5,281 nt of DNA from Actinomycetota bacterium (GCA_009703635.1 WLFS01000040.1:1-5281), one strand, 5' to 3'; numbered from the stretch's first letter, positions 1 to 5,281 are shown. Program-made: numbers and translations. The notes: a model not told the origin generated them from the letters alone.

Positions 1-954
1 ATGAGATACGTATCTGTCACCGACGGCGACAAAGTTTCAGCCCAGATGCAGTTCGGAATGTCAATTGAGCAGTTCGGTGTCAACACCCTGGTTGATGAAG
101 TGGCGAAAGTTTCTGATAAAGACGCAGAAGCGCTAACAAAGAAGTACGAAGAGCTCTACGAAGTATCTGGCGAGTTGAAAGCCGGCGGCGCTCGCCATGA
201 GTCTTTGGTCTATGGAGCAAAGATTGAACTTGCACTTCGAAAGATATTGGAAAACGGAAACTTTGATGCGCTAACTAGCAACTTTGAAGATCTTGGAGAT
301 TTGCGTCAGCTACCAGGTCTTGCCATTCAGCGCCTGATGGCTGATGGCTACGGTTTTGGTGGCGAGGGTGATTGGAAAACCTCGGCACTTTTGGCAATCA
401 TGAAGTCAATGACCAAAGCCGGAGGCGGAACTTCCTTTATGGAGGACTACACCTACCACTTCGGCCCTGGCACCCCAAAGGTGCTTGGAGCTCACATGCT
501 TGAAGTTTGTCCAACCATCACCAAGTCAAAACCAAAGATCGAAGTTCACCCACTTGGAATCGGTGGCAAGGAAGATCCAGTTCGCATGGTCTTTACTGCA
601 ACGCCAGCGTCCGGCCGGGTTGTTTGCCTGGTTGATATGGGAGATCGCTTCCGCATCATTTCAAACGAAATTGAAATCGTTGAGCCAACCGAAGATCTTC
701 CGAAGCTTCCAGTTGCGAGAGCGGTTTGGGAACCAAAGCCTTCTTTGGCCGAGTCTGCTGAAGCTTGGATGCTAGCTGGCGGAAGCCACCACACAGTTCT
801 TACTAACTCTGTTTCCAACGAGACTCTCGAGGACTTCGCTCGAATTGCAAAAACTGAGCTAGTTCAAATTGATCAGGACACTAACTTGCGCTCATTCCGC
901 AAGGAGTTGGCATTTTCAAGCGCTTATCACCGCTTAGCTGAACCTCTTCGCTAA
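1..954 (+). CDS. araA: L-arabinose isomerase, C-terminal part (5' end outside window)
   Basis: L-arabinose isomerase interconverts L-arabinose and L-ribulose in the cytoplasm, the first step of bacterial arabinose catabolism, using a divalent metal such as Mn2+. The 317 visible residues match the family from about residue 185 of the roughly 500-residue E. coli enzyme, so the ATG at the left edge is an internal methionine and about 185 N-terminal residues are missing. The expected metal and catalytic residues are present: E122 in GEGDWKT (E. coli Glu306), E148 in SFMEDYTYHF (Glu333), H165 in GAHMLEVCP (His350) and H264 in GGSHHTVL (His450). The C-terminus is complete, ending in a TAA. A hairpin begins three bases after the stop. 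No frameshift is seen. The equivalences with E. coli are from memory and may be off by a residue; the family call is secure. Confidence 0.97.
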   Translation: MRYVSVTDGDKVSAQMQFGMSIEQFGVNTLVDEVAKVSDKDAEALTKKYEELYEVSGELKAGGARHESLVYGAKIELALRKILENGNFDALTSNFEDLGDLRQLPGLAIQRLMADGYGFGGEGDWKTSALLAIMKSMTKAGGGTSFMEDYTYHFGPGTPKVLGAHMLEVCPTITKSKPKIEVHPLGIGGKEDPVRMVFTATPASGRVVCLVDMGDRFRIISNEIEIVEPTEDLPKLPVARAVWEPKPSLAESAEAWMLAGGSHHTVLTNSVSNETLEDFARIAKTELVQIDQDTNLRSFRKELAFSSAYHRLAEPLR

Positions 955-956
955 AT

Positions 957-989
957 CTTTAGCCAGCCAGATGGTTAGCTCGGCTAAAG
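957..989 (+). terminator. Hairpin after araA, possible weak terminator
   Basis: CTTTAGCC (957-964) and GGCTAAAG (982-989) are perfect 8-base inverted complements. Within the 17-base spacer, 965-968 can pair with 973-976 (one G-U pair), extending the stem with a bulge at 977-981. The hairpin starts three bases after the araA stop and is followed by only three T residues, so as an intrinsic terminator it would be weak. The right arm overlaps the probable -10 element of the next gene, so it could instead be an operator. Pairing is seen directly; function is inferred. Confidence 0.5.
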
Positions 990-990
990 T
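985..990 (+). promoter_or_regulatory. Possible -10 element for a leaderless transcript of the membrane-protein gene
   Basis: TAAAGT matches the TATAAT consensus at four of six positions and fits the looser TANNNT pattern common in actinobacteria. It ends six bases before the ATG at 997, so transcription would start at or next to the A of the start codon. This fits the absence of a Shine-Dalgarno sequence before that gene. No clear -35 hexamer is seen at the usual spacing. Leaderless initiation is frequent in actinobacteria; its use here is inferred. Confidence 0.35.
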
Positions 991-996
991 TTGAGT

Positions 997-1365
997 ATGG
1001 AAGCAAAGCTGAAGTGGTCCTTGCTTGGTCAAAGACCTGCCAAACCACGCCCGAACGTGATCGCACTCGTGGTTGCTTTTTTGCTGGGCTTTGAAACTTT
1101 CGTTGCTGTGACCGATGGCTATCCGATGTACATGTCGTTTCTTGCAATCGGCGCCAGTGTTTGGGCAATGGTGATGGGTATTCAAGCCAGGGCTTACGTT
1201 GCGTTCTTGTTTTTACCAGTGTCATTGATCTGGCTGAACCCACTTCTTGGCGGAGATTGGTTCAGCGTTGTTGGACCTACATTGTTCTTATCTCACTCGG
1301 CCCTTGCGATGCTCTTCGCAGTTTCTGGATACACCTTCCAGGCCACTGAAAGTCCCAACGCATGA
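997..1365 (+). CDS. Small membrane protein with four predicted helices, unknown function
   Basis: This encodes a 122-residue protein with a short basic, polar N-terminus (MEAKLKWSLLGQRPAKPRP) and four hydrophobic stretches at about residues 21-38, 43-61, 66-83 and 91-113. The tail of about nine residues is polar. The pattern of the second half, with IQARAY, then a helix ending in IWLNPLLGGDWF, then a last helix, recalls small actinobacterial integral membrane proteins of the DUF6804 type. That likeness is from memory and uncertain. An in-frame TTG at 991 would add two residues. I prefer the ATG at 997 because neither start has a good ribosome site and a -10-like hexamer is placed for a leaderless ATG. 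Its last four bases overlap the next start (ATGA), so the two genes are probably translated together. It has no enzyme motif and no evident role in arabinose metabolism. Confidence 0.75.
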   Translation: MEAKLKWSLLGQRPAKPRPNVIALVVAFLLGFETFVAVTDGYPMYMSFLAIGASVWAMVMGIQARAYVAFLFLPVSLIWLNPLLGGDWFSVVGPTLFLSHSALAMLFAVSGYTFQATESPNA

Positions 1366-1796
1366 CCGACAGCTGGGTTGGCTTTAGACCATCCCCGAAG
1401 CGCGATGAGTCACGGCCGACTGCTAGCCAAAGTTTTGAAGCTACCAGCCAGCTATTGATTGGCAAGGTTTTGAAGCTTTTGACCACCCAGCAAGGCGTTG
1501 AGAGCTGGTTAGTTAGCTTTACCAAGTTCGATGCCCGGTTGGGGGCTAAGTTGAAGTTTTCTCTCGAGGGCGAAAACTACGGCGGCACCTACGCCCGGAT
1601 CGATATTCCAAAGCGGGTAATTTTGCTTACCGAACTTCACGGAGAATTGGACTTTCGTTTGACCGAGAGAAGCGATGGTACCGACATCGCCTTGAACGCC
1701 ACCAAGACTTTGAACCAGGCAGAAAAAGCTGCGTGGGAGAAACTAACTCAGGATACCTTTGCAAAATTCCAGCTGGCATTGAGCAATGCCAGCTAA
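1362..1796 (+). CDS. Putative SRPBCC/AHSA1-like domain protein
   Basis: This encodes a 144-residue soluble protein with no signal peptide or membrane segment. The first 25 or so residues are polar and charged and look disordered. From about residue 26 to 140 the pattern follows the SRPBCC (START/Bet v1-like) fold as seen in AHSA1 proteins: an amphipathic opening helix leading to LTTQQGVESWL (40-50), strand GAKLKFSL (61-68), strand GTYARIDIPKRVILL (75-89), strands at 94-114 with a turn at RSDGTD, and a long C-terminal helix around W125-L140. This fold has a hydrophobic ligand cavity; members include chaperone cofactors, lipid binders and stress proteins, so no specific function follows. Its start overlaps the membrane-protein gene by the ATGA tetranucleotide, which implies coupling. 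The last codons and stop lie in a strong inverted repeat. The family call rests on pattern only. Confidence 0.7.
   Translation: MTDSWVGFRPSPKRDESRPTASQSFEATSQLLIGKVLKLLTTQQGVESWLVSFTKFDARLGAKLKFSLEGENYGGTYARIDIPKRVILLTELHGELDFRLTERSDGTDIALNATKTLNQAEKAAWEKLTQDTFAKFQLALSNAS
1432..1491 (+). repeat. Imperfect direct repeat near the start of the SRPBCC-like gene
   Basis: GTTTTGAAGCT occurs at 1432-1442 and again at 1467-1477, exactly 35 bases apart. Each copy is followed by a related 10-mer, ACCAGCCAGC (1443-1452) and ACCACCCAGC (1482-1491), the second displaced by four extra bases. Because 35 is not a multiple of three, the copies are read in different frames (SFEA and VLKL). It may be a small old duplication or chance. 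Confidence 0.5.
1771..1794 (+). terminator. Perfect 10-bp hairpin at the end of the SRPBCC-like gene
   Basis: AGCTGGCATT (1771-1780) and AATGCCAGCT (1785-1794) are exact inverted complements around a four-base loop GAGC. AATT at 1765-1768 and 1795-1798 can add four more pairs past a two-base bulge. The hairpin covers the last codons and the first base of the stop. The bases after it are AATTAAAA rather than a run of T, so it is not a textbook intrinsic terminator. It could be a terminator without a U-tract, an mRNA-stabilising or processing element, or an attenuator ahead of araB. The structure is seen directly; the role is inferred. Confidence 0.55.
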
Positions 1797-1824
1797 TTAA
1801 AAGCAGTTAACATGATTTATCAAG

Positions 1825-1831
1825 AGAAGGA
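1825..1831 (+). promoter_or_regulatory. Ribosome binding site of araB
   Basis: AGAAGGA lies six bases before the ATG at 1838. It is a strong match to the Shine-Dalgarno consensus and fixes the araB start. The 41-base gap before araB is AT-rich, but I find no convincing + strand promoter in it. Confidence 0.85.
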
Positions 1832-1837
1832 AAAGCG

Positions 1838-3499
1838 ATGAAGGACCAGCAGTTTGTAATCGGCGTGGACTATGGAACCCTTTCAGGGAGAGCCGTTGTA
1901 GTTCGAGTATCCGATGGTGAAGAACTTGCTAGCTCAGCATTCGATTACCCGAACGCAGTGATGGATGAAAAACTTAACTCATCTGGCGAACAACTTCCTC
2001 CCGACTGGGCCCTGCAGGATGCCAGCGACTACGTCGAAGTATTGAAAAATGCTGTTCCTGCTGCAGTGAAGCTTGCCGGCATCGACCCTTCCCAAGTGAT
2101 AGGTATCGCAACAGATTTCACCGCCTGCACCATGGTTCCGGTAATCGAAGATGGCACACCGCTAAGTAGCCTTCCAGAATTCAAAAACAGACCTCACGCT
2201 TACGTCAAACTATGGAAGCACCACGCCGCTCAGCCGCAGGCTGATCGCATCAATGAAACCGCCAGAAAGATGGATGAGTACTGGTTGCCACGCTACGGCG
2301 GACAAATTTCTTCAGAGTGGGAACTAGCTAAAGGTCTTCAGCTGCTCGAAGAAGATCCAGAGATCTATAACTTTATGTATCGCTTCGTGGAAGCTGCCGA
2401 CTGGATCATTTGGCAGCTATCTGGAAACTACATCCGCAACGCCTGCACCGCCGGATACAAAGGTAACTTGCAAGACGGTAAGTACCCATCGGAGCAATTC
2501 TTTGCTGCCCTAAACCCTGACTTCGCATCGTTTGCTAAAAAGATTGACCACGAAATTGGACAGCTGGGCGATAAGGCAGGAACCCTTTCTGCTCAGGCTG
2601 CTGCCTGGACAGGCCTTCCCGAAGGTATCGCCGTTGCCGTAGGCAACGTTGATGCTCACGTGACAGCCCCTGCAGCCAAGGCCACCAAGCCTGGTCAGAT
2701 GGTGGCGATTATGGGAACTTCCACCTGCCACGTGATGAACGGCGAGAAGTTGGCTGAGGTTCCGGGCATGTGTGGGGTGGTTGATGGTGGCATTGTCTCT
2801 GGATACTTCGGCTACGAGGCTGGCCAGTCCGGCGTTGGAGATATCTTCGCCTGGTATGTCAATAACCAGGTTCCAGGCCACTACTTCGAAGATGCCAAAA
2901 AACTTGGCAAATCAATCCACGAGCACCTAACTGACCTATCGGCAAAGCAAAACGTCGGTGAGCATGGCTTAGTTGCCCTTGATTGGCACTCAGGAAACCG
3001 TTCGGTGTTGGTTGATCACGAACTATCCGGTGTTTTGATCGGAGCAACACTTACTACCAAAGCCGAAGATGGCTACCGTGCCCTTTTGGAGTCAACAGCT
3101 TTTGGAACCAGAAAGATTGTTGAGACTTTCCGTGACTCAGGAATTCCAGTTACGGAGTTTATTGTTGCCGGAGGGCTGCTAAAGAACACCTTCTTGATGC
3201 AGCTTTACTCGGACATCACAAGATTGCCTCTAAGCGTCATCAATTCCGAGCAGGGTCCAGCTCTTGGTTCAGCAATTCACGCTGCAGTTGCAGCTGGTGC
3301 ATACGGCTCTGTCTTGGAAGCATCGGATGCGATGGGTAGTGTGACACCGGCGCTATACAAACCAAACGAGGAACGCGCAAAGGCGTACGATCTCTTGTAT
3401 AAGGAATACGAAACCCTGCACGATTATTTTGGTCGTGGGACCAATGACGTTATGAAGCGACTAAAGCAGTTGAGAAGAGAGGCATCACGTGTCAGCTAA
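1838..3499 (+). CDS. araB: Ribulokinase
   Basis: This cytoplasmic FGGY-family carbohydrate kinase phosphorylates L-ribulose with ATP to L-ribulose-5-phosphate, the second step of arabinose catabolism. The 553-residue length is normal for ribulokinases. The N-terminal FGGY domain opens with the phosphate-binding segment GVDYGTLSGRAVVV (9-22). DFTACTMVPV (93-102), NRPHAYVKLWKHH (117-129) and the GGQISSEW segment (154-161) are typical of AraB. The catalytic base is probably D272 in GNVDAHVTAP. The C-terminal ATPase domain has MGTSTCHVM (292-300), the conserved GYEAGQSGVGD (325-335) and the adenosine-motif glycines in AGGLLKN (444-450). ATG at 1838 is chosen because of a strong Shine-Dalgarno sequence six bases upstream and because it places the first FGGY motif at the usual distance from the N-terminus. 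The end overlaps araD by 11 bases, so the two form one translational unit. The sequence is intact. Confidence 0.97.
   Translation: MKDQQFVIGVDYGTLSGRAVVVRVSDGEELASSAFDYPNAVMDEKLNSSGEQLPPDWALQDASDYVEVLKNAVPAAVKLAGIDPSQVIGIATDFTACTMVPVIEDGTPLSSLPEFKNRPHAYVKLWKHHAAQPQADRINETARKMDEYWLPRYGGQISSEWELAKGLQLLEEDPEIYNFMYRFVEAADWIIWQLSGNYIRNACTAGYKGNLQDGKYPSEQFFAALNPDFASFAKKIDHEIGQLGDKAGTLSAQAAAWTGLPEGIAVAVGNVDAHVTAPAAKATKPGQMVAIMGTSTCHVMNGEKLAEVPGMCGVVDGGIVSGYFGYEAGQSGVGDIFAWYVNNQVPGHYFEDAKKLGKSIHEHLTDLSAKQNVGEHGLVALDWHSGNRSVLVDHELSGVLIGATLTTKAEDGYRALLESTAFGTRKIVETFRDSGIPVTEFIVAGGLLKNTFLMQLYSDITRLPLSVINSEQGPALGSAIHAAVAAGAYGSVLEASDAMGSVTPALYKPNEERAKAYDLLYKEYETLHDYFGRGTNDVMKRLKQLRREASRVS
3476..3482 (+). 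promoter_or_regulatory. Ribosome binding site of araD, inside araB
   Basis: AGAGAGG lies within the last codons of araB, six bases before the GTG at 3489. It supports the GTG start and the 11-base gene overlap. Confidence 0.75.
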
Positions 3500-4139
3500 A
3501 TTTTTAGAGCAGCGCGCTTCGCTTTTGAATTTGCATCATCAGCTCTTTGATGCCGGGTTAGTGGTTTGGTCAGGCGGAAACATCTCCCAACGCGTCGAGG
3601 GTGGCTTTTTGATTAAGCCCAGTGGCTTGATGTATCCCCAACTAACTACCGAGTCGATGGTTTACTGCGATCTTGACGGCAAGGTCATTGATGGTGATTT
3701 CGCCCCATCTAGCGACACCGCAGCTCACGCTTACGTTTACAAAAACATGCCTGAGGTGGGAGGTGTGGTTCACACCCACTCCAACTACGCCAGTGCCTTT
3801 GCGGCTGTGAATGAGCCAATTCCATGCATCTTGACCGCTATTGCTGATGAGTTCGGGGGAGATATCCCAGTTGGACCATTTGCCGAGATCGGAGATGATT
3901 CGATTGGGCGGGGCATAGTTTCGACCCTTACAGGGCACCGCTCCAAAGCGGTCCTGATGGCCCAGCACGGGGTCTTCACCATCGGCAAGGACGCCACATC
4001 GGCCCTAAAGGCTGCCGTGATGTGCGAGGACGTGGCCAAATCAGCTCACCTGGCTAAAGGCCTAGGAAGCCCAAAAAGGCTGCCCCAGGAAGCCATTGAC
4101 CGGTTATTTAATCGTTACCAAACCGTTTACGGACAGTGA
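3489..4139 (+). CDS. araD: L-ribulose-5-phosphate 4-epimerase
   Basis: This class II aldolase/adducin-family enzyme converts L-ribulose-5-phosphate to D-xylulose-5-phosphate by a retro-aldol/aldol mechanism, linking arabinose to the pentose phosphate pathway. The protein has 216 residues, slightly shorter than the 231 of E. coli AraD. The zinc ligands are visible as H95 and H97 in GGVVHTHSNY and H160 in MAQHGVF. The phosphate-binding region includes GGN (29-31), KPSG (43-46) and SSDT (74-77). D120 in the IADEF segment and Y214 in the final VYGQ match the catalytic Asp120 and Tyr229 of E. coli. The AADEFGGDIPVGPF-like stretch is typical of actinobacterial AraD rather than the enterobacterial form. 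GTG is chosen as start because a good ribosome site sits six bases upstream and no better start precedes the conserved region. It follows araB with an 11-base overlap, implying coupled expression. Confidence 0.95.
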   Translation: MSAKFLEQRASLLNLHHQLFDAGLVVWSGGNISQRVEGGFLIKPSGLMYPQLTTESMVYCDLDGKVIDGDFAPSSDTAAHAYVYKNMPEVGGVVHTHSNYASAFAAVNEPIPCILTAIADEFGGDIPVGPFAEIGDDSIGRGIVSTLTGHRSKAVLMAQHGVFTIGKDATSALKAAVMCEDVAKSAHLAKGLGSPKRLPQEAIDRLFNRYQTVYGQ

Positions 4140-4210
4140 CCAAAAACCGCTACCCGAGGCCGTAAATAGTGTCAAACTAGGAGCGCCCTCAAAGTTGTGA
4201 GCAATCAATC

Positions 4211-4230
4211 AAATCCAATTAGTTGGGTTT
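4211..4230 (+). terminator. Weak intrinsic terminator candidate downstream of araD
   Basis: AAATCCAA (4211-4218) pairs with TTGGGTTT (4223-4230) around the loop TTAG, with one T-G wobble. The right arm runs into TT, giving five consecutive T from 4228 to 4232. The stem is short and AT-rich, so termination may be partial. It is placed about 70 bases after the araD stop and before the transporter gene, where an operon end would be expected. Confidence 0.45.
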
Positions 4231-4257
4231 TTCTGTTCGCTCATTTTTTACGAGGTA

Positions 4258-4288
4258 GACCGACTTCTTCCTAGTGAAGCTGTTGGTC
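4258..4288 (+). other. Bulged stem-loop in the leader of the sugar-binding protein gene
   Basis: GACCGA (4258-4263) can pair with TTGGTC (4283-4288), one pair being G-U, and CTTC (4264-4267) with GAAG (4276-4279). This leaves a three-base bulge (4280-4282) and an eight-base loop. If transcription starts upstream, this structure would lie in the 5' untranslated leader. It matches no riboswitch class I know, and pairing of this size can arise by chance. Confidence 0.3.
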
Positions 4289-4299
4289 AACTCAGTTGA
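4287..4299 (+). promoter_or_regulatory. 13-base palindrome, candidate repressor operator
   Basis: TCAACTCAGTTGA is a perfect dyad of two 6-base arms around a central C, 65 bases before the TTG start of the sugar-binding protein gene. Palindromes of this size upstream of sugar transporters are often sites for LacI- or GntR-family regulators. I see no second copy in the window and no regulator gene, so the role is inferred from position and symmetry only. Confidence 0.4.
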
Positions 4300-4348
4300 G
4301 ATGGACGCTTCTGAGAAAAAAGTGTTCGACTGTCCGGTCGGCAAATCG

Positions 4349-4354
4349 AAAGGA
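4349..4354 (+). promoter_or_regulatory. Ribosome binding site of the sugar-binding protein gene
   Basis: AAAGGA lies nine bases before the TTG at 4364. This supports that TTG as the start over the in-frame ATG at 4301, which has no comparable site. Confidence 0.65.
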
Positions 4355-4363
4355 ACAACACAG

Positions 4364-5281
4364 TTGCTTAAGAAAATCACAAGAATTGCTGCTGTAGCTG
4401 CCGCTGCTGCACTAGTTCTTTCAGGTTGTGCAGCCACAACCACAGATTCCGCTGAAGGCGGTCTTATCGGTGTATCGATGCCTACCCAGTCATCAACCCG
4501 TTGGATCAGCGACGGCGAGTCAATCAAGGCTGAGCTAGAAGCACAGGGATTCACCGTTGACTTGCAGTATGCAGAAGACGACATTCCTACCCAGGTATCA
4601 CAGCTTGAAGGTATGTTGACCAAGGGCGCAAAGGCTCTAATCATCGCAGCTATCGACGGAACTCAGCTAACTGACGTTCTACAGGCAGCAGCTGACGCAA
4701 GCGTTCCAGTTATCGCTTACGACCGTTTGATTCGTGACAGCGCCAACGTGAACTACTACGCAACCTTTGACAACTTCAAGGTTGGAGTTCAGCAGGCAAC
4801 ATCACTACTAGTTGGAATGGGTGTTTACGCATCTGAGGATTCAACCTCAGCTGACGGCCCTAACGCAGCAGGCCCATGGAACATTGAGCTTGTTGCTGGT
4901 TCACTAGATGACAACAACGCGTTCTTCTTCTTCAATGGTGCGATGAGCATTCTTCAGCCACTAATTGACTCTGGAGTTCTAGTTGTTAAGTCTGGTCAGC
5001 TAACCATCGAGCAGGTTGCAACCCTTCGTTGGGACGGCGCTGTAGCTCAGAAGCGTATGGAAGACATCTTGGTTGGAAATTACGCTGACGACACACTACA
5101 CGGTGTTCTATCTCCATACGACGGTCTAAGCCGCGGAGTTATCGCAGCTTTGGTTGACGCAGGTTACACCAAGGACACTCTTCCAACAATCGTGGGCCAG
5201 GATGCAGAAACTGCATCTGTTCAGTCCATGCTTGATGGCGAGCAGTACTCAACAATCTTCAAGGACACTCGCGAACTAGCC
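4364..5281 (+). CDS. chvE: ChvE-type multiple-sugar-binding lipoprotein of an ABC transporter (3' end outside window)
   Basis: This extracellular solute-binding protein (periplasmic-binding-protein-like, type I fold) would be anchored to the membrane by lipid and deliver aldoses to an ABC importer. The 306 visible residues begin with a lipoprotein signal: a basic n-region (MLKKITR), an alanine-rich core (9-19) and lipobox LSGC with lipidated Cys22. ChvE hallmarks follow: [17 protein letters not shown] (35-51), [13 protein letters not shown] (68-80), IIAAIDGT (93-100), VIAYDRLI (116-123), [11 protein letters not shown] (131-141), [24 protein letters not shown] (278-282) and [14 protein letters not shown] at the edge. 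ChvE proteins are about 350-380 residues, so perhaps 50-70 are missing. TTG at 4364 is chosen because it gives a normal signal peptide and has a Shine-Dalgarno sequence; ATG at 4301 would add 21 polar residues in front. Its place beside araBD implies arabinose among its ligands. GguA/GguB-like partners would be expected downstream. Leucine codons strongly favour CTA. Confidence 0.92.
   Translation, partial: MLKKITRIAAVAAAAALVLSGCAATTTDSAEGGLIGVSMPTQSSTRWISDGESIKAELEAQGFTVDLQYAEDDIPTQVSQLEGMLTKGAKALIIAAIDGTQLTDVLQAAADASVPVIAYDRLIRDSANVNYYATFDNFKVGVQQATSLLVGMGVYASEDSTSADGPNAAGPWNIELVAGSLDDNNAFFFFNGAMSILQPLIDSGVLVVKSGQLTIEQVATLRWDGAVAQKRMEDILVGNYADDTLHGVLSPYDGLSRGVIAALVDAGYTKDTLPTIVGQDAETASVQSMLDGEQYSTIFKDTRELA

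Larger units (their letters stand above)
4140..4363 (+). promoter_or_regulatory. Intergenic region between araD and the sugar-binding protein gene
   Basis: This 224-base gap is the longest non-coding stretch in the window and probably contains the promoter and control sites of the transporter gene. It holds a short terminator-like hairpin (4211-4230), a bulged stem-loop (4258-4288), a 13-base palindrome (4287-4299) and a Shine-Dalgarno sequence near its end. CTCA and TGAG also form an imperfect dyad at 4188-4201. I could not assign a convincing -35/-10 pair. No small gene with support was found; an in-frame ATG at 4301 is discussed with the downstream gene. Confidence 0.6.

Noticed and set aside
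1..3. ATG at the left edge as the true start of araA
   Set aside because: The translation begins at about residue 185 of the isomerase family, so this is an internal methionine and the gene continues to the left.
997..1796. The coupled small-gene pair as a toxin-antitoxin module
   Set aside because: The first product is a four-helix membrane protein and the second looks like an SRPBCC fold; neither resembles a known toxin or antitoxin.
1796..1823. Minus-strand promoter-like pair: TTGATA (1818-1823) and TTTAAT (1796-1801), spacing 16
   Set aside because: Both hexamers match consensus at five of six positions, but the gap is AT-rich and such matches arise easily. There is no gene to express on the minus strand, only antisense to the SRPBCC-like gene.
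2510..2881. Minus-strand open frame of 123 codons inside araB
   Set aside because: It lies wholly within the conserved FGGY coding region and its translation has no recognisable motif.
4195..4223. TTGTGA and ATTAGT as -35 and -10 of the transporter gene, spacing 17; also TGTGA as a CRP half-site
   Set aside because: The hexamers match only four and three of six positions, and the CRP-type site has no second half (TCACA) at the required distance.
4219..4644. Minus-strand open frame of 141 codons over the start of the sugar-binding protein gene
   Set aside because: It is a shadow of the strongly supported ChvE-type gene, with no recognisable domain and no ribosome site that I could support.

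Overview
The window carries most of an L-arabinose utilisation locus, all on the + strand. Base composition is intermediate (around half G+C by eye). AraB and AraD have the sequence style I associate with high-GC Gram-positive bacteria: AraB opens GVDYGTLSGRA, and AraD carries SSDTAAHAYVY, IADEFGGDIPVGPF and a final VYGQ. With the TTG/GTG starts, a lipoprotein-type sugar-binding protein and tightly packed genes, this suggests an actinobacterium of moderate GC. A small-genome aquatic Microbacteriaceae-like lineage is a reasonable guess; that placement is inference, not something the sequence proves.

Layout: (1) positions 1-954 hold the C-terminal two thirds of L-arabinose isomerase (araA), cut by the left edge. 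(2) Positions 997-1796 hold a two-gene unit with no obvious link to arabinose. It encodes a small four-helix membrane protein and a soluble protein resembling SRPBCC/AHSA1 domains, joined by an ATGA overlap. (3) Positions 1838-4139 hold araB (ribulokinase) and araD (L-ribulose-5-phosphate 4-epimerase), overlapping by 11 bases. (4) Positions 4140-4363 are an intergenic region with several dyad elements. (5) From 4364 to the right edge runs a ChvE-type sugar-binding lipoprotein, cut near its C-terminus.

Together, AraA converts L-arabinose to L-ribulose, AraB phosphorylates it, and AraD epimerises L-ribulose-5-phosphate to D-xylulose-5-phosphate, which enters the pentose phosphate pathway. The ChvE-type lipoprotein would capture the sugar outside the cell. 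Its ATPase and permease partners (GguA/GguB-like) are not in the window and would be expected just downstream. No transcriptional regulator is visible.

The least ordinary part is the two-gene unit between araA and araBD, because it is flanked on each side by an RNA hairpin or dyad. I see no mobile element, CRISPR array, tRNA or rRNA, and no convincing evidence for a wholly new biological system.
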